From Novosphingobium capsulatum NBRC 12533 (GTDB lineage: Bacteria > Pseudomonadota > Alphaproteobacteria > Sphingomonadales > Sphingomonadaceae), in assembly GCF_001598375.1 (NCBI RefSeq), contig NZ_BCYV01000005.1:372001-436000 (forward strand): a DNA stretch of 64,000 nucleotides, read 5' to 3'. This document shows positions 52,222 through 61,079 of the stretch, piece by piece. The notes under the pieces were generated by a model. The model made no database searches, was not told the origin of the DNA, and was given only the letters and a program-made list of their open reading frames with translations. The position numbers and the translations under genes were made by a program. The stretch's first letter is position 1; each line of letters starts with the position of its first letter.

Positions 52222-55200
52222 TCAATGAAAATCCCGTGATCTCGGCAACACCCGCACCTGCCGCGGATGCCGTGCCAAGGCGGGATCGGGCGCTGGCACT
52301 CCACCATCCTCTTGCAACTCTGCCAAAGCAGCACTGGCATCATGAACGCAAGACACCATCAGGTGCACCACGCCTTCCTTGCTGCGTTGCACCTCTCCAT
52401 CGATCACCATGAGCCGCGCCGCCATGACAGGGCGCCGCTGCTTCTCGAAATCGCGGGCCCACATCAGGGCATTGACCACGGCGGTTTCATCTTCGATCGT
52501 AATGAAAATGGCGTTGCCCTTGCCGGGCCGTTGCCGCACCAGCACCACGCCGGCCACGCGCACCTTCTGCCCGTCGCGCGCGGCGTTGACGTCGGCACAG
52601 GATATCGCGCCGCGCGCGGCAAAGCTGTCGCGCAAGAACTGCATCGGATGGCCTTTGAGCGAAAGCCGCTGGGTCTGGTAATCGGCCACGACTTCTTCGG
52701 CCAGGGGCATGGCGGGCAGGGCGGCATCGGGTTCGGCCGCCAGTTCGGGCGCATCCAGCGCGGCAAACAGGGGCAGTTGCCTGGGCGGCACGCGGCGCAC
52801 GTCCCAGCCAGCCTGGCGCCGATCGCGGCCCAGAGAGACCATGGCATCGGCATCGGCCAAAAGCGCCAGCGCGCGCGGCGGCAATTGCGCACGGCGCGCC
52901 AAGTCTTCGGGAGAGTCAAACACGCCAGCCACGCGGGCGCGCACGATCGCGGCGGCCCATTCTTCTTTGAAGCCATCGATCATCCGCAGGCCAAGGCGCA
53001 GGGTGCGCGCATCGTCCAGCGTGCAATCCCACCAACTGCGGTTCACATCGGGCCCGTGCACCACCACGCCGTGTTCGCGCGCATCGCGCACCAGTTGGGC
53101 CGGGGCATAGAACCCCATGGGCTGGCTGTTGAGCAGGGCACAGGTGAAAACGCCGGGGTAATGGCATTTCAACCATGACGAGACATAGGCCAGCCAGCCA
53201 AAGGCTTGGGCGTGGCTTTCGGGAAAGCCATATTCGCCAAAACCCTTGATCTGTTCAAAGCAGCGCTCGGCAAAATTCGGCGGATAGCCGCGCGAAACCA
53301 TGCCGGTGATGAACTTCTCCTGGTAATTGGTGACCGTGCCATGGTTGCGGAACGTGGCCATGGCACGGCGCAGGCCATCGGCCTCGGGCGGGGAGAAGCC
53401 GGCGGCCACGATGGCCAGCTTCATCGCCTGCTCCTGAAACAGTGGCACGCCCAGGGTCTTTTCCAGAACCTCTTGCAATTCACCTTTCGGGCCGGGGTAC
53501 TCCACCTTCTCTTCGCCATTGCGGCGGCGCAGATAGGGATGAACCATGCCGCCCTGGATCGGCCCCGGTCGCACGATCGCCACCTGGATCACCAGGTCAT
53601 AGAGCTTGCGCGGTTTCATCCGGGGCAGCATCGCCATCTGCGCGCGGCTCTCCACCTGGAACGTGCCCACGCTGTCTCCCCGGCACAGCATGTCGAACGT
53701 CGGCACGTCGTTGCGAGGCACGGTGGCCAACGTATAGCGCCCCAGGTTCAGCCGCTCCATCAGGTCAAAGCTCTTGCGGATGCAGGTGAGCATGCCCAGC
53801 GCCAGCACGTCCACCTTCATCAGCTTGAGAACGTCGATGTCGTCCTTGTCCCATTCGATGAACGTGCGATCGGGCATGGCGGCATTGTGGATCGGCACCA
53901 GTTCATCCAGCCGGCTCTGGCACAGCACAAAGCCGCCGACATGCTGCGAAAGGTGGCGCGGGAACGTCAGCAACCGATCGACCATGTCGCGTAGGCGGGC
54001 GATCTCGCGGTTTTCAGGGTCGAACCCGGCCTGCGACAGGCGCTCTTCGGGCAGCGAGCCGCGCCCCCAACTGCCCCACACCGTGCCGGAAAGCCGCGCC
54101 GTGACATCTTCCGACAGGCCCAGCGCCTTGCCCACGTCACGAATGGCGCTGCGCTGGCGATAGCGGATCACCGTGGCGACGATCCCGGCGCGCTCGCGGG
54201 TGTAGCGGTGGTAGATATATTGCATCACCTCTTCGCGCCGCTCATGCTCGAAATCCACGTCGATATCGGGCGGCTCATGGCGCTCTTCGGAAAGGAAGCG
54301 AGAGAACAGCAGCTTTTCCTGAACCGGATCGATCGGCGTGATGCCGAGCAGATAACAGACGAGGGAATTGGCCGCAGATCCACGACCCTGGCACAGGATC
54401 GGCGGGGAAAGACTGCGCGCATAGCGCACCACATCGTGCACCGTCAGAAAATAATAAGCATAATTTTTTGAAGAGATTAGGCGAAACTCTTCATCCAGAA
54501 CCTCTTGGTATCCAGGCGGCAGGCCATGGGGGAACTGGCGTGCTGCATTCTCCCGCACCAGATGTTCGAGCCAAGCCTGCGGGTTCCAGCCTTCCGGTAC
54601 CGGCTCGTGCGGGTATTCATATACGATCTGGTCCAGCGTGAAATCGATGCAATCCAGCCAGTCGCGTGTCGCTTCCAGGGCCTCTGGGCACAGGGTGAAA
54701 AGACGGGCCATTTCGGCCGGCGGCTTGATATGCCGCTCGCCATTGGCGGCAAGGCGGCGCCCGGCGGCATGCACGGTGGTGCCAAGCCGCGTGGCCGTCA
54801 GCACGTCATGCAGGGGGCGGTCTTCGGGCACGGCATAGCGCGGATCATTGCTGGCAATCAGCGGCACGCCGGCGCTTTGCGCCAAGGCCATCCGCCGGGC
54901 AAGATCGCGGCCATCGGCCCCGGCACGCGGCATCGTGGCCGCCAGCCAGAGGTGGGGCGCAGCCTCGGCCAGGCGGGCGAGCAGATCGGCGCTGCCATCC
55001 ATCGCGATCAGGGCCAGCCCATCGGCATGCTCCAGCAGATCGGGCAGGGTGAGGTGGCACTCGCCTTTCTCCACGCGGCGATTGCCCATGGTGAGCAGGC
55101 GCGTCAGCCGTCCCCAAGCCGCGCGCGTGGTGGGATAGGCGGCAATATCGGGCGTGCCATCGGCAAAGCACAGCCGTGCGCCAACCTTGAGGGCAAAGCC

Positions 55201-55398
55201 GCCAGCCTTGCCGCCAATTTCTTGCCACGCGGCATGGGCACGCACCACACCGGCCACGCTGTTGCGATCGGCGATGCCGATGCCTTTGAGGCCCAGCCCA
55301 TGGGCGCGCGCAACCATTTCCGCCGGATGGGCCGCCCCCCGCAGAAAGCTGAAATTGGTGGCAGCGACAGGTTCTGCAAAGAACGGAACCCCGGTCAT
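52222..55398 (-). CDS. dnaE2: error-prone DNA polymerase DnaE2
   Basis: A 1058-residue C-family polymerase used in SOS translesion synthesis with ImuA and ImuB. FAEPVAATNFSFLRGAAHPAEMV is the DnaE2 N-terminus, beginning the PHP domain. SRFLSEERHEPPDIDVDFEHERREEVMQYIYHRY holds catalytic Asp residues of the palm, and DVLALGMLTCI and PRPGPIQGGMVHPYLRRR-type segments are typical. A C-terminal OB domain (VRVAGVVLVRQRPGKGNAIFITIEDETA) is present. ATG 55398 overlaps the imuB stop by 4 bp, so it is translationally coupled. Confidence 0.95.
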   Translation of the reverse strand: MTGVPFFAEPVAATNFSFLRGAAHPAEMVARAHGLGLKGIGIADRNSVAGVVRAHAAWQEIGGKAGGFALKVGARLCFADGTPDIAAYPTTRAAWGRLTRLLTMGNRRVEKGECHLTLPDLLEHADGLALIAMDGSADLLARLAEAAPHLWLAATMPRAGADGRDLARRMALAQSAGVPLIASNDPRYAVPEDRPLHDVLTATRLGTTVHAAGRRLAANGERHIKPPAEMARLFTLCPEALEATRDWLDCIDFTLDQIVYEYPHEPVPEGWNPQAWLEHLVRENAARQFPHGLPPGYQEVLDEEFRLISSKNYAYYFLTVHDVVRYARSLSPPILCQGRGSAANSLVCYLLGITPIDPVQEKLLFSRFLSEERHEPPDIDVDFEHERREEVMQYIYHRYTRERAGIVATVIRYRQRSAIRDVGKALGLSEDVTARLSGTVWGSWGRGSLPEERLSQAGFDPENREIARLRDMVDRLLTFPRHLSQHVGGFVLCQSRLDELVPIHNAAMPDRTFIEWDKDDIDVLKLMKVDVLALGMLTCIRKSFDLMERLNLGRYTLATVPRNDVPTFDMLCRGDSVGTFQVESRAQMAMLPRMKPRKLYDLVIQVAIVRPGPIQGGMVHPYLRRRNGEEKVEYPGPKGELQEVLEKTLGVPLFQEQAMKLAIVAAGFSPPEADGLRRAMATFRNHGTVTNYQEKFITGMVSRGYPPNFAERCFEQIKGFGEYGFPESHAQAFGWLAYVSSWLKCHYPGVFTCALLNSQPMGFYAPAQLVRDAREHGVVVHGPDVNRSWWDCTLDDARTLRLGLRMIDGFKEEWAAAIVRARVAGVFDSPEDLARRAQLPPRALALLADADAMVSLGRDRRQAGWDVRRVPPRQLPLFAALDAPELAAEPDAALPAMPLAEEVVADYQTQRLSLKGHPMQFLRDSFAARGAISCADVNAARDGQKVRVAGVVLVRQRPGKGNAIFITIEDETAVVNALMWARDFEKQRRPVMAARLMVIDGEVQRSKEGVVHLMVSCVHDASAALAELQEDGGVPAPDPALARHPRQVRVLPRSRDFH

Positions 55399-56963
55399 GA
55401 AAACAGCCCGTGGACATACCAGGCCGGCGTGGTTTGCGTGCCATAGAGGCCGCGCCGGAACACCCACAGGCGGCGGCCGTGCCCATCCTCGATCCGGTAA
55501 TAATCGCGCGTGGTGCGCTCTGCGCCGGTGCCCATATGCCCGCCGCGCTGGCGCCACCATTCAGGCGCGATGCGCTCGGGCCCTTCGGCGTGGACCACTT
55601 CATGCACCGTGCCGCGCCAGCGCAGGCGCAGCGGCGGGCCATCGGGCACCCCGGCGATCACCTCGATCCCCTGCGGCGGATCGAACAGCAGCAGGGGGCG
55701 GGGCATGGTGGTAAGAGCAAACGAAACGGTTCCGTTCCATTTAGCGGCCGGCGTCTGAACCTGTGCCTGCTCGGGCATGTGGCGATTGGCCGGGATCAGG
55801 CGCAGCACGGCATCCTGGCCCAACCGCACGCCCAGCCGATCGATCAGCGCCTGCAGATTGTCCTGGTTTTCCTCGGCCTGGTCCAGTCCGGTCTGTCGCG
55901 CAGCCAGGGGTTCGGCCCGCTTGACCGCCAGGGTGATGGCATCGAACCCGAAACCGGGATCGATCGGATCAGCCAGACTGTCGATCCGCTCGCGCAGCAG
56001 GCGGACGACCACAAGCGGATCGCGCGTGGGCTGGCCGGTTTCCACCTGCAGGCGCCGCCGCGCGCCATCGCTGCGATGCAGGGTCAGGGCAAAGCGCCGC
56101 CCGCCCAGCCGGCGCTGTTCCATCTGCGCGGCAACCTGGCGCAAGAGATCCTCGGCCACCTCGAGCACGTCATCGGTGCGGGCGATGGGTTCGGCAAAGC
56201 GTGCCTCGGCCCGGATCGGGGCCTGCATGGGTTGCGGGGCCAAGGGGGCAGCAACGTCTCCGGTCAACTGGCGCAGGCGCAGCACCACCCCTTCGCCAAA
56301 GCGCGCCGCCAGGGCCGGGGCCGGGCGTGTGGCCAGATCGCCCAGACGCTTGAGTCCGGCGCGGCGCAGTGCGCTGGCGGCCTCCTCGCTCAGGTCGAGC
56401 GCGGCCACTGGCAGGGCTGCCACATCCTCCGCGCGGCGTTGCGCCGGCGTGCCGTGACGGGCCAGGGCGCGCGCCGCGGCCGGATTGCAGGCGAGGGCAT
56501 GGATCGTGGAAAGTGCTGTAATTTCAGAAGCCTTTTCCACCATATTGGCTTCCGATCCGAAGAGGTGCGCGCAGCCACTGATATCCAGCAGCAAACCATC
56601 GGGGGGATCGGGCATGACGCTGGGGGTCAGCGAGTGCATCGCCGTGGCCAGGTGCGCCAGCAGCGTGGCATCGGCGGCCGGATCATGGGGCAGGGTGAGC
56701 AGATCGGGGCAGCGGGCGCGCGCATCAGCCAGGGTCATGCCAGGGGCCAGGCCGTGGCGAGCGGCGTCGCGCTCTACCGCCATCAGGCGCAACGCCTGGC
56801 CACTGCGCGCCACCAGGGCCAGCGGCACGCCTGCGGGCAGCGGGTCTGCCGATGTGGCCCTAACCCGCTCGCAGGGCAGCCAGGGGAAGTACAGCGCCAG
56901 ATGGCGCCGCCTGTCCGTTTTCGCTCCGGTTGGAGGTGCCGGTGGTGTCCCGGAAACCGCCAT
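55395..56963 (-). CDS. imuB: Y-family polymerase-like protein ImuB
   Basis: A 522-residue ImuB, the adaptor that joins DnaE2 to the sliding clamp in the mutasome. RRHLALYFPWLPCERVRA begins the Y-family-like core; LLLDISGCAHLFG and a fingers/thumb region follow, and the C-terminal tail is long. Family members lack polymerase activity. The conserved part starts without any ATG close by, so the start must be ATG 56963 or 56972, both inside the 3' end of imuA; the overlap with imuA is therefore about 104 bp. Confidence 0.9.
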   Translation of the reverse strand: MAVSGTPPAPPTGAKTDRRRHLALYFPWLPCERVRATSADPLPAGVPLALVARSGQALRLMAVERDAARHGLAPGMTLADARARCPDLLTLPHDPAADATLLAHLATAMHSLTPSVMPDPPDGLLLDISGCAHLFGSEANMVEKASEITALSTIHALACNPAAARALARHGTPAQRRAEDVAALPVAALDLSEEAASALRRAGLKRLGDLATRPAPALAARFGEGVVLRLRQLTGDVAAPLAPQPMQAPIRAEARFAEPIARTDDVLEVAEDLLRQVAAQMEQRRLGGRRFALTLHRSDGARRRLQVETGQPTRDPLVVVRLLRERIDSLADPIDPGFGFDAITLAVKRAEPLAARQTGLDQAEENQDNLQALIDRLGVRLGQDAVLRLIPANRHMPEQAQVQTPAAKWNGTVSFALTTMPRPLLLFDPPQGIEVIAGVPDGPPLRLRWRGTVHEVVHAEGPERIAPEWWRQRGGHMGTGAERTTRDYYRIEDGHGRRLWVFRRGLYGTQTTPAWYVHGLFS

Positions 56964-57621
56964 GTTGTTCATCCCATTGCAAATGCCACGTTTGCCCCGC
57001 CGGCCCACCCCGCCAGCGCAGCGCCTCTACCGCCAAAGCCGGCAAGCCGGGCGGACGCACTTGCGCACCCGGTGGCGCTGCGAGGGGTTGGGATGGCGCA
57101 CTGGCAACCTGCCAGCGGGTATGTGCGGCGCTGGGCTGCGCCTTGGCGGCATGGCGCAACAGCACGACCGGCGTTTGCGTGCGTTCGGCAGCCAGCACGA
57201 AGCGCCGGCTGGCCGTCAGGTCATAGCCTTTCAAGGGCCCCTCGCTTTCCAGCAAGACCAGCGCCAGGCCAGGGCAGCGTGCGCCCTCCAGCCCGGCGCG
57301 CAGCAGAGTGGCAGCGTCGCCTGCCTCTACCAGCAGCAGCCGCGCCGGATCGATACCCAGCAACATCAGTCCTTCACCGTAAAGCGCCAGTGACGGGCGC
57401 CCGCCACTGCGCACCATCAGCACGGTGCCACTGCGATTCGCCGCGCCCAGCCCCAAGGCAAAGGCAAGCCCCGCCGCGCGATCATCACCTTGCCCATGCA
57501 CTTCATGCACTTGGCCCGCCGCCAGCACAGGCACGGGACGCTGCAAGGCCGGGCGCAGGCGCCAGGCCGGGGTGGTGAGGATCGAGGCGGAAACACTTTC
57601 CATGTTCCTATTATGTTCCAT
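56860..57621 (-). CDS. imuA: SOS mutagenesis protein ImuA
   Basis: A 253-residue RecA/SulA-like protein of the alphaproteobacterial imuA-imuB-dnaE2 cassette. VLAAGQVHEVHGQGDDRAAGLAFALGLG and LLLVEAGDAATLLRAGLEGAR are typical of ImuA. ATG 57621 has AGGGAG about 7 bases upstream; ATG 57603 is an alternative. A LexA box covers the codons between these two starts. The gene heads a three-gene operon with imuB and dnaE2. Confidence 0.88.
   Translation of the reverse strand: MEHNRNMESVSASILTTPAWRLRPALQRPVPVLAAGQVHEVHGQGDDRAAGLAFALGLGAANRSGTVLMVRSGGRPSLALYGEGLMLLGIDPARLLLVEAGDAATLLRAGLEGARCPGLALVLLESEGPLKGYDLTASRRFVLAAERTQTPVVLLRHAAKAQPSAAHTRWQVASAPSQPLAAPPGAQVRPPGLPALAVEALRWRGGPAGQTWHLQWDEQHGGFRDTTGTSNRSENGQAAPSGAVLPLAALRAG
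57604..57618. promoter_or_regulatory. LexA (SOS) box
   Basis: GTTC-CTATTAT-GTTC is an exact match to the alphaproteobacterial LexA consensus GTTC-N7-GTTC. It lies over the first codons of imuA, so LexA bound here would block imuA-imuB-dnaE2 until DNA damage. Confidence 0.85.
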
Positions 57622-57679
57622 TTCTCACTCCCTGTCGAGGCTGGCCGTTGGAACAGGTGGGGATAGGGTTGCGATTGTA

Positions 57680-57697
57680 TTGACATTGTACATACAA
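57680..57697 (+). promoter_or_regulatory. promoter/operator of the toxin-antitoxin pair
   Basis: A -35-like TTGACA (57680-57685) is directly followed by the palindrome TTGTA-CA-TACAA (57686-57697), 17 bp before the antitoxin ATG. Antitoxins of this class usually bind such repeats to repress their own operon. Confidence 0.55.
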
Positions 57698-57714
57698 AGG
57701 CGGATATTCACGCC

Positions 57715-58008
57715 ATGGACCAGTCTCCCCAAATGATCCCAAGCAAGGGCAGCATCAATCTGCGGATCGAGGCTGCCACCCGCCAGCTTATTGACGAAGC
57801 AGCGGCCATTCTGGGCAAGACCCGCACCGAATTCATGATCGAAAGCGCGCGCCAACAAGCGATCGACGTCTTGCTCGATCAGCGATTGTTCGCACTGGAA
57901 AGCCAGGACCATGCGGCCTTCATGGCCGCGCTGGACAATCCGCCCGAGCCTGGCCCGAGGCTGAAGGCACTGATGCGGCGGGTGCCGACATGGCAACGGG
58001 AAGACTGA
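57715..58008 (+). CDS. DUF1778 (ribbon-helix-helix) antitoxin
   Basis: A 97-residue TacA/AtaR-type antitoxin. INLRIEAATRQLIDEAAAILGKTRTEFMIESARQQAIDVLL is the DUF1778 ribbon-helix-helix; the C-terminal tail (FAALDNPPEPGPRLKALMRR-like) is the part that wraps the acetyltransferase toxin in relatives. Its 3' end overlaps the toxin start by 19 bp. It probably represses the pair through the palindrome upstream. Confidence 0.9.
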   Translation: MDQSPQMIPSKGSINLRIEAATRQLIDEAAAILGKTRTEFMIESARQQAIDVLLDQRLFALESQDHAAFMAALDNPPEPGPRLKALMRRVPTWQRED

Positions 58009-58493
58009 CTGCGCCAGTCCCTCTGGCCGATGACCATGAGGTTGACGAGTTCGATTGCGGAGAGCCGGCGCTCAATGCCTGGTTGCAACAGAGGGCGCGT
58101 CGCAACGAGGGGCGCTTCGCGCGTACCTATGTCGTATGCCAAGGCCAGAAGGTGGCGGCGTATGTCTGCATCCTGGCAGGGGCAGTAGAACGGCGTGAAG
58201 CACCATCTCGTCTGCGCCGCAACGCGCCTGATCTGATCCCCGTATCGATCATCGGACGCCTTGCGGTGAATCGGCGCCATGCCGGGCAGGGCCTCGGTAG
58301 CGATCTATTGGCCGATGCTCTGCGCCGCATAGCCTTGGCGGCACAAAGCATCGGCATCGGTGCGGTGATGGTTCACGCCAAGAATGAGCAGGCTCGGCGC
58401 TTTTACCTGAAATGCGCCGAGTTTCTGGAATATCCGGCCGATAGCCGAACCCTGTTCCTGCCCATAGAGACGCTGATCGCGGCTCTACCATGA
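57990..58493 (+). CDS. GNAT-family acetyltransferase toxin
   Basis: A 167-residue GNAT enzyme of the TacT/AtaT group, toxins that acetylate the amino group of charged tRNAs and stop translation. EFDCGEPALNAWLQQRARRNEGRFARTYVV is the family N-terminus; IIGRLAVNRRHAGQGLGSDLLADAL contains the acetyl-CoA pyrophosphate loop (RHAGQGLG); the Tyr in RRFYLKCAEF is the likely general acid. Paired with the DUF1778 antitoxin, overlapping by 19 bp. The frame is intact. Confidence 0.9.
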   Translation: MATGRLTAPVPLADDHEVDEFDCGEPALNAWLQQRARRNEGRFARTYVVCQGQKVAAYVCILAGAVERREAPSRLRRNAPDLIPVSIIGRLAVNRRHAGQGLGSDLLADALRRIALAAQSIGIGAVMVHAKNEQARRFYLKCAEFLEYPADSRTLFLPIETLIAALP

Positions 58494-58497
58494 TGGG

Positions 58498-60000
58498 TCA
58501 CTTCATCGTCGGGATAACGAAGCTCTGGTCCACCACGTCGCCCGAGGTGCTGGGCCAGCGCTGGGTCACGGTCTTGGTGCGGGTGTAGAAGCGCACGCCG
58601 TCCATGCCGTACTGGTTGAGATCGCCAAAGCCCGAGCGCTTCCACCCGCCAAAGCTGTGATAGGCCACCGGCACCGGGATCGGCACGTTGATGCCGACCA
58701 TGCCCACTTCCACCTTGGCGGCAAAGTTGCGGGCGGCGGCGCCGTTGCGGGTGAACATGGCCACGCCATTGCCATAGGCGTGGTTGGTGGCCAGCGCGAT
58801 GGCTTCATCGACATCGTGCGCGCGCACGATCTGCAGCACCGGGCCGAAGATTTCCTCCTGGTAGCTGCGCATTTCCGGGGTCACGCGGTCAAACAGCGTG
58901 GGCGCCAGGAAATTGCCGTTTTCATAGCCTTGCAGCGAGAAGCCACGACCATCGACAACCAGTTCGGCGCCTTCGTCCACGCCCATCTGGATATAGCTTT
59001 CGATCCGCGCCTTGTGCTGGGCGGTCACGACCGGGCCATAGTGGGCGGCTTCATCGGTGGAAATGCCCACCTTGAGGCCGGCGATCCCGTCGATCAGGCG
59101 GGCGCGCAGTTCCTCGGCGGTCTTGTCACCCACCGGCACCACCACGGGCAGAGCCATGCAGCGTTCGCCTGCCGAGCCATAGGCCGCGCCGAGAATGTCA
59201 CTGACTACCTGGTCGAAATCGGCGTCGGGCAGCACGATGCCGTGGTTCTTGGCGCCGCCCATGCACTGCATGCGCTTGCCCGCCTGGGCGCCGCGCTGAT
59301 AGACATAGTTGGCGATGTCGGACGAGCCGACGAAGCTGACCGCCTTGATGCGCGGATGATCGAGCACGGCATCGACCGCCACCTTGTCACCATGCACCAC
59401 GTTGAACAGGCCGGCTGGGCCGCCCGCCTCGATGAACAGTTCGGCCAGCATTACCGGCACCGAAGGATCGCGTTCCGACGGCTTGAGAATGAAGGCGTTG
59501 CCGGTGGCGAGCGCCGGGCCGCACATCCACAGCGGGATCATCGCGGGGAAATTGAACGGAGTGATGCCGGCGACCACGCCCAGCGGCTGACGCATCGAGA
59601 ACACGTCGATCCCCGGCCCGGCGCCTTCGGTATATTCGCCCTTGAGCAGGTGGGGAATGGCGCAGACGAACTCGATCACTTCCAGCCCGCGCTGCACATC
59701 ACCCTTGGCGTCGGCGATCACCTTGCCATGTTCGGCGGAGAGAGCATGGGCGAGCTTGTCCATGTCACGTTCGATCAGGCGCTTGAATTCGAACATCACG
59801 CGGGCACGGCGCTGCGGATTGAGCGCGGCCCATTCCGGCTGCACGGCGGCAGCGAGGGCAACGGCCTGATCCACATCGGCTTCGCTCGCCAGGCCAACCT
59901 GGGCCTGCACTTCGCCAGTATTGGGATCGAAAACGTCGCTCTTGCGGCCAGAGGTGGCAGCAACGGCGGCACCGTTCAGGAAATGGTCGATCTGGCGCAT
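58498..60000 (-). CDS. mmsA: methylmalonate-semialdehyde dehydrogenase (CoA-acylating)
   Basis: A 500-residue aldehyde dehydrogenase for valine and inositol/beta-alanine catabolism, making propionyl- or acetyl-CoA. ITPFNFPAMIPLWMCGPALATGN, VGSSDIANYVYQRG and the catalytic Cys in YGSAGERCMALPVVV identify MmsA; the final block HSFGGWKRSGFGDLNQYG-type sequence is the usual ALDH end. It is divergent from a LysR gene that probably regulates it, and ends 4 bp from the toxin stop. Confidence 0.94.
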   Translation of the reverse strand: MRQIDHFLNGAAVAATSGRKSDVFDPNTGEVQAQVGLASEADVDQAVALAAAVQPEWAALNPQRRARVMFEFKRLIERDMDKLAHALSAEHGKVIADAKGDVQRGLEVIEFVCAIPHLLKGEYTEGAGPGIDVFSMRQPLGVVAGITPFNFPAMIPLWMCGPALATGNAFILKPSERDPSVPVMLAELFIEAGGPAGLFNVVHGDKVAVDAVLDHPRIKAVSFVGSSDIANYVYQRGAQAGKRMQCMGGAKNHGIVLPDADFDQVVSDILGAAYGSAGERCMALPVVVPVGDKTAEELRARLIDGIAGLKVGISTDEAAHYGPVVTAQHKARIESYIQMGVDEGAELVVDGRGFSLQGYENGNFLAPTLFDRVTPEMRSYQEEIFGPVLQIVRAHDVDEAIALATNHAYGNGVAMFTRNGAAARNFAAKVEVGMVGINVPIPVPVAYHSFGGWKRSGFGDLNQYGMDGVRFYTRTKTVTQRWPSTSGDVVDQSFVIPTMK

Positions 60001-60044
60001 GGCAACACTCCCGGGAAAAGTCTGATGCCTGGTTGTAGAACGTG

Positions 60045-60057
60045 CAGGAATATCCTG
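60045..60057. promoter_or_regulatory. palindrome in the mmsA-lysR divergent promoter
   Basis: CAGGA-ATA-TCCTG lies in the 104-bp gap between mmsA and the LysR gene, about 45 bp from each start, a normal place for a LysR operator. Confidence 0.4.
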
Positions 60058-60104
60058 ATACAGACAATTTTGCCAAACAGGTCGTGCAAATTTACAGGAA
60101 CACC

Positions 60105-61007
60105 ATGCGCATTCGCCAGTGGGACGATTTGAGGATCTTTCTGGAAGTGGCCCGCCACGGCCGCCTGACCGGGGCGGCGCGGGCGCTGGGGCTGGATCAT
60201 TCCACCGTCTCGCGCCGGCTCGATGGCCTGGAAAGCGGGCTGGGCGCGCGCCTGGTCGATCGTTCGCCGAGCGGCGCGCGGCTGACCGAGGCGGGCCGCG
60301 CGCTGTTGTTGCATGCCGAGCGGATCGAGGCGGAAACCCATGCAGCAGACAGCGCGCTGGGCGGGGTGGATACCGAATTGACCGGGACAGTGCGGGTGGC
60401 GACCCCGGCCGCCTTTGGCACCTATCTGGTGGCGCCGCGCATTCCGCTGTTCATGGCCCGCCATCCCCGGATCGAACTGGAACTGGCGCCTGAAACCCGC
60501 GCTGTCAGCCTGTCCCAGCGCGAGGCGGACCTGGCCGTGACGCTCAAGCGACCGCCGCGCGGGCGGCTCTATGCCCGGCAACTCGCCGCATTCACCGTGG
60601 GGTTCTATGCCGCGCCGGCCTATCTGGAGCAGCATGGCGTGCCGAACAGCGTGGCCGACGTGTCGCAGCATCGGCTGATTTCCTATATCGACGATCTGAT
60701 CGATTGGCCCGAACTGCGCTATCTCGATGAAGTGGCGCCGGGCATGCAGGCGCAGTTCCGCTGCACATCGGCCACGGTGCAACTGGCTGCGGTGCAGGCG
60801 GGCGGGGGCGTGGGCCTGCTGCACACTTTTGCCGCCGATGGTGATCCTGGCCTGGTGCGGGTCTTGCCCGATGTGGCCGTGCCGCGCGCCTACTGGCTGG
60901 TTGTGCATGCCGAACTGCGGCGCCTGCCGCGGGTGCGCGCCGTGGCGGAATTCCTGGAAGAAGCCGCACATGCTGCCGGATACGGGGCCGCGCGCAACGC
61001 AAAATAA
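60105..61007 (+). CDS. LysR-family transcriptional regulator
   Basis: A 300-residue regulator. The HTH (MRIRQWDDLRIFLEVARHGRLTGAARALGLDHSTVSRRLDGLE) fixes the ATG at 60105, with AGGA about 6 bases upstream; an in-frame ATG at 60042 would add 21 unconserved residues. The C-terminal effector domain follows. It is divergent from mmsA and is its likely regulator. Confidence 0.9.
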   Translation: MRIRQWDDLRIFLEVARHGRLTGAARALGLDHSTVSRRLDGLESGLGARLVDRSPSGARLTEAGRALLLHAERIEAETHAADSALGGVDTELTGTVRVATPAAFGTYLVAPRIPLFMARHPRIELELAPETRAVSLSQREADLAVTLKRPPRGRLYARQLAAFTVGFYAAPAYLEQHGVPNSVADVSQHRLISYIDDLIDWPELRYLDEVAPGMQAQFRCTSATVQLAAVQAGGGVGLLHTFAADGDPGLVRVLPDVAVPRAYWLVVHAELRRLPRVRAVAEFLEEAAHAAGYGAARNAK

Positions 61008-61079
61008 GCAGGTGCCGGGGCAGACAAGCGCAGATGGCCTTCCTATCTAGGCCGCAAGACACCTTGCCGGAGCGCACCT

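Noticed and set aside
58657..60132. 491-codon plus-strand frame opposite mmsA
   Set aside because: Antisense to a complete, conserved aldehyde dehydrogenase; His/Gly/Asp-rich composition only.
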